IMG/VR virus record: IMGVR_UViG_3300045049_000204
Coordinates: 1 to 26,462 of that record
Strand: one strand, 5' to 3'
DNA from: a virus
Length of the DNA: 26,462 nt
Part shown: piece after piece, positions 26,447 to 26,462 of the stretch
Layout of the letters: each line of letters begins with the position of its first letter
Numbering within the stretch: the stretch's first letter is position 1
Notes under the pieces: model-generated
Database searches by the model: none
What the model was told of the DNA's origin: nothing
What the model saw: only the letters and a program-made list of their open reading frames with translations
Position numbers and translations under genes: made by a program

Positions 26447-26462
26447 TTTCGGGCCGCCCTCC

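Noticed and set aside
1-26462. CRISPR array, insertion sequence or transposase
   Set aside because: No regularly spaced repeats and no transposase motifs were seen on either strand, despite the Mu-like baseplate genes; the integration enzyme is a tyrosine recombinase.

Overview
The window is a stretch of a temperate tailed-phage genome (a phage contig or prophage). The host is most likely an alphaproteobacterium of the sphingomonad type. The reasons are inferential: high GC, the style of the integrase and of the SRAP protein, Sec signal peptides of alphaproteobacterial look, and a GAAC-N7-GAAC operator, which is the LexA box format known from alphaproteobacteria. No database search was possible, so family names rest on motifs and recalled family sequences.

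Left half (about 1-13707), all on the plus strand: a tightly packed early or accessory operon in which most genes overlap by 1-14 bases (ATGA, GTGA, TGATG). It opens with a recombination cassette: a YqaJ-type exonuclease, a DnaQ-fold 3'-5' exonuclease, and a 361-residue protein whose position suits a single-strand annealing partner. Small orphan genes follow, then an adenine-methyltransferase-like protein, a FGSN-type phage protein (A1S_2505 type), and a tyrosine integrase. The 3' end of the integrase gene contains a probable phage attachment site: the 3' half of a tRNA-Thr(CGT) gene flanked on both sides by inverted repeats and paired direct repeats. After it come a T5orf172 (GIY-YIG-like) gene, many small accessory genes, a frameshifted YozE-like gene, an SRAP/HMCES-type DNA-protein crosslinking protein, and a two-gene unit behind a LexA-type box.

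Right half (13704-26462), all on the minus strand and so read from right to left: the late operon. From the right come a Mu/P2-type contractile-tail baseplate set (gp44/D-like, spike V/gp45-like, wedge W/gp46-like, J/gp47-like, gp48-like). A factor-independent terminator follows, then a tail-fibre protein with a gp53-like C-terminus and two proteins with Sec signal peptides, one carrying an SGNH/sialate-O-acetylesterase domain. After these come a membrane-anchored coiled-coil protein, an HTH-metallophosphoesterase, a small membrane protein, a DUF5664 (dATP/dGTP diphosphohydrolase-like) protein, a glucosaminidase endolysin, two holin-like membrane proteins and a two-component spanin pair. The two operons meet tail to tail with stop codons overlapping in TTAG at 13704-13707.

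The most interesting features are the attP-like site inside the integrase reading frame, where recombination would rewrite the integrase C-terminus; the LexA-type operator near the end of the early operon; the secreted-looking esterase in the tail-fibre region; and repeated sequences at gene boundaries that may mark cassette exchange. No capsid, terminase, replicase or repressor gene lies in this window.
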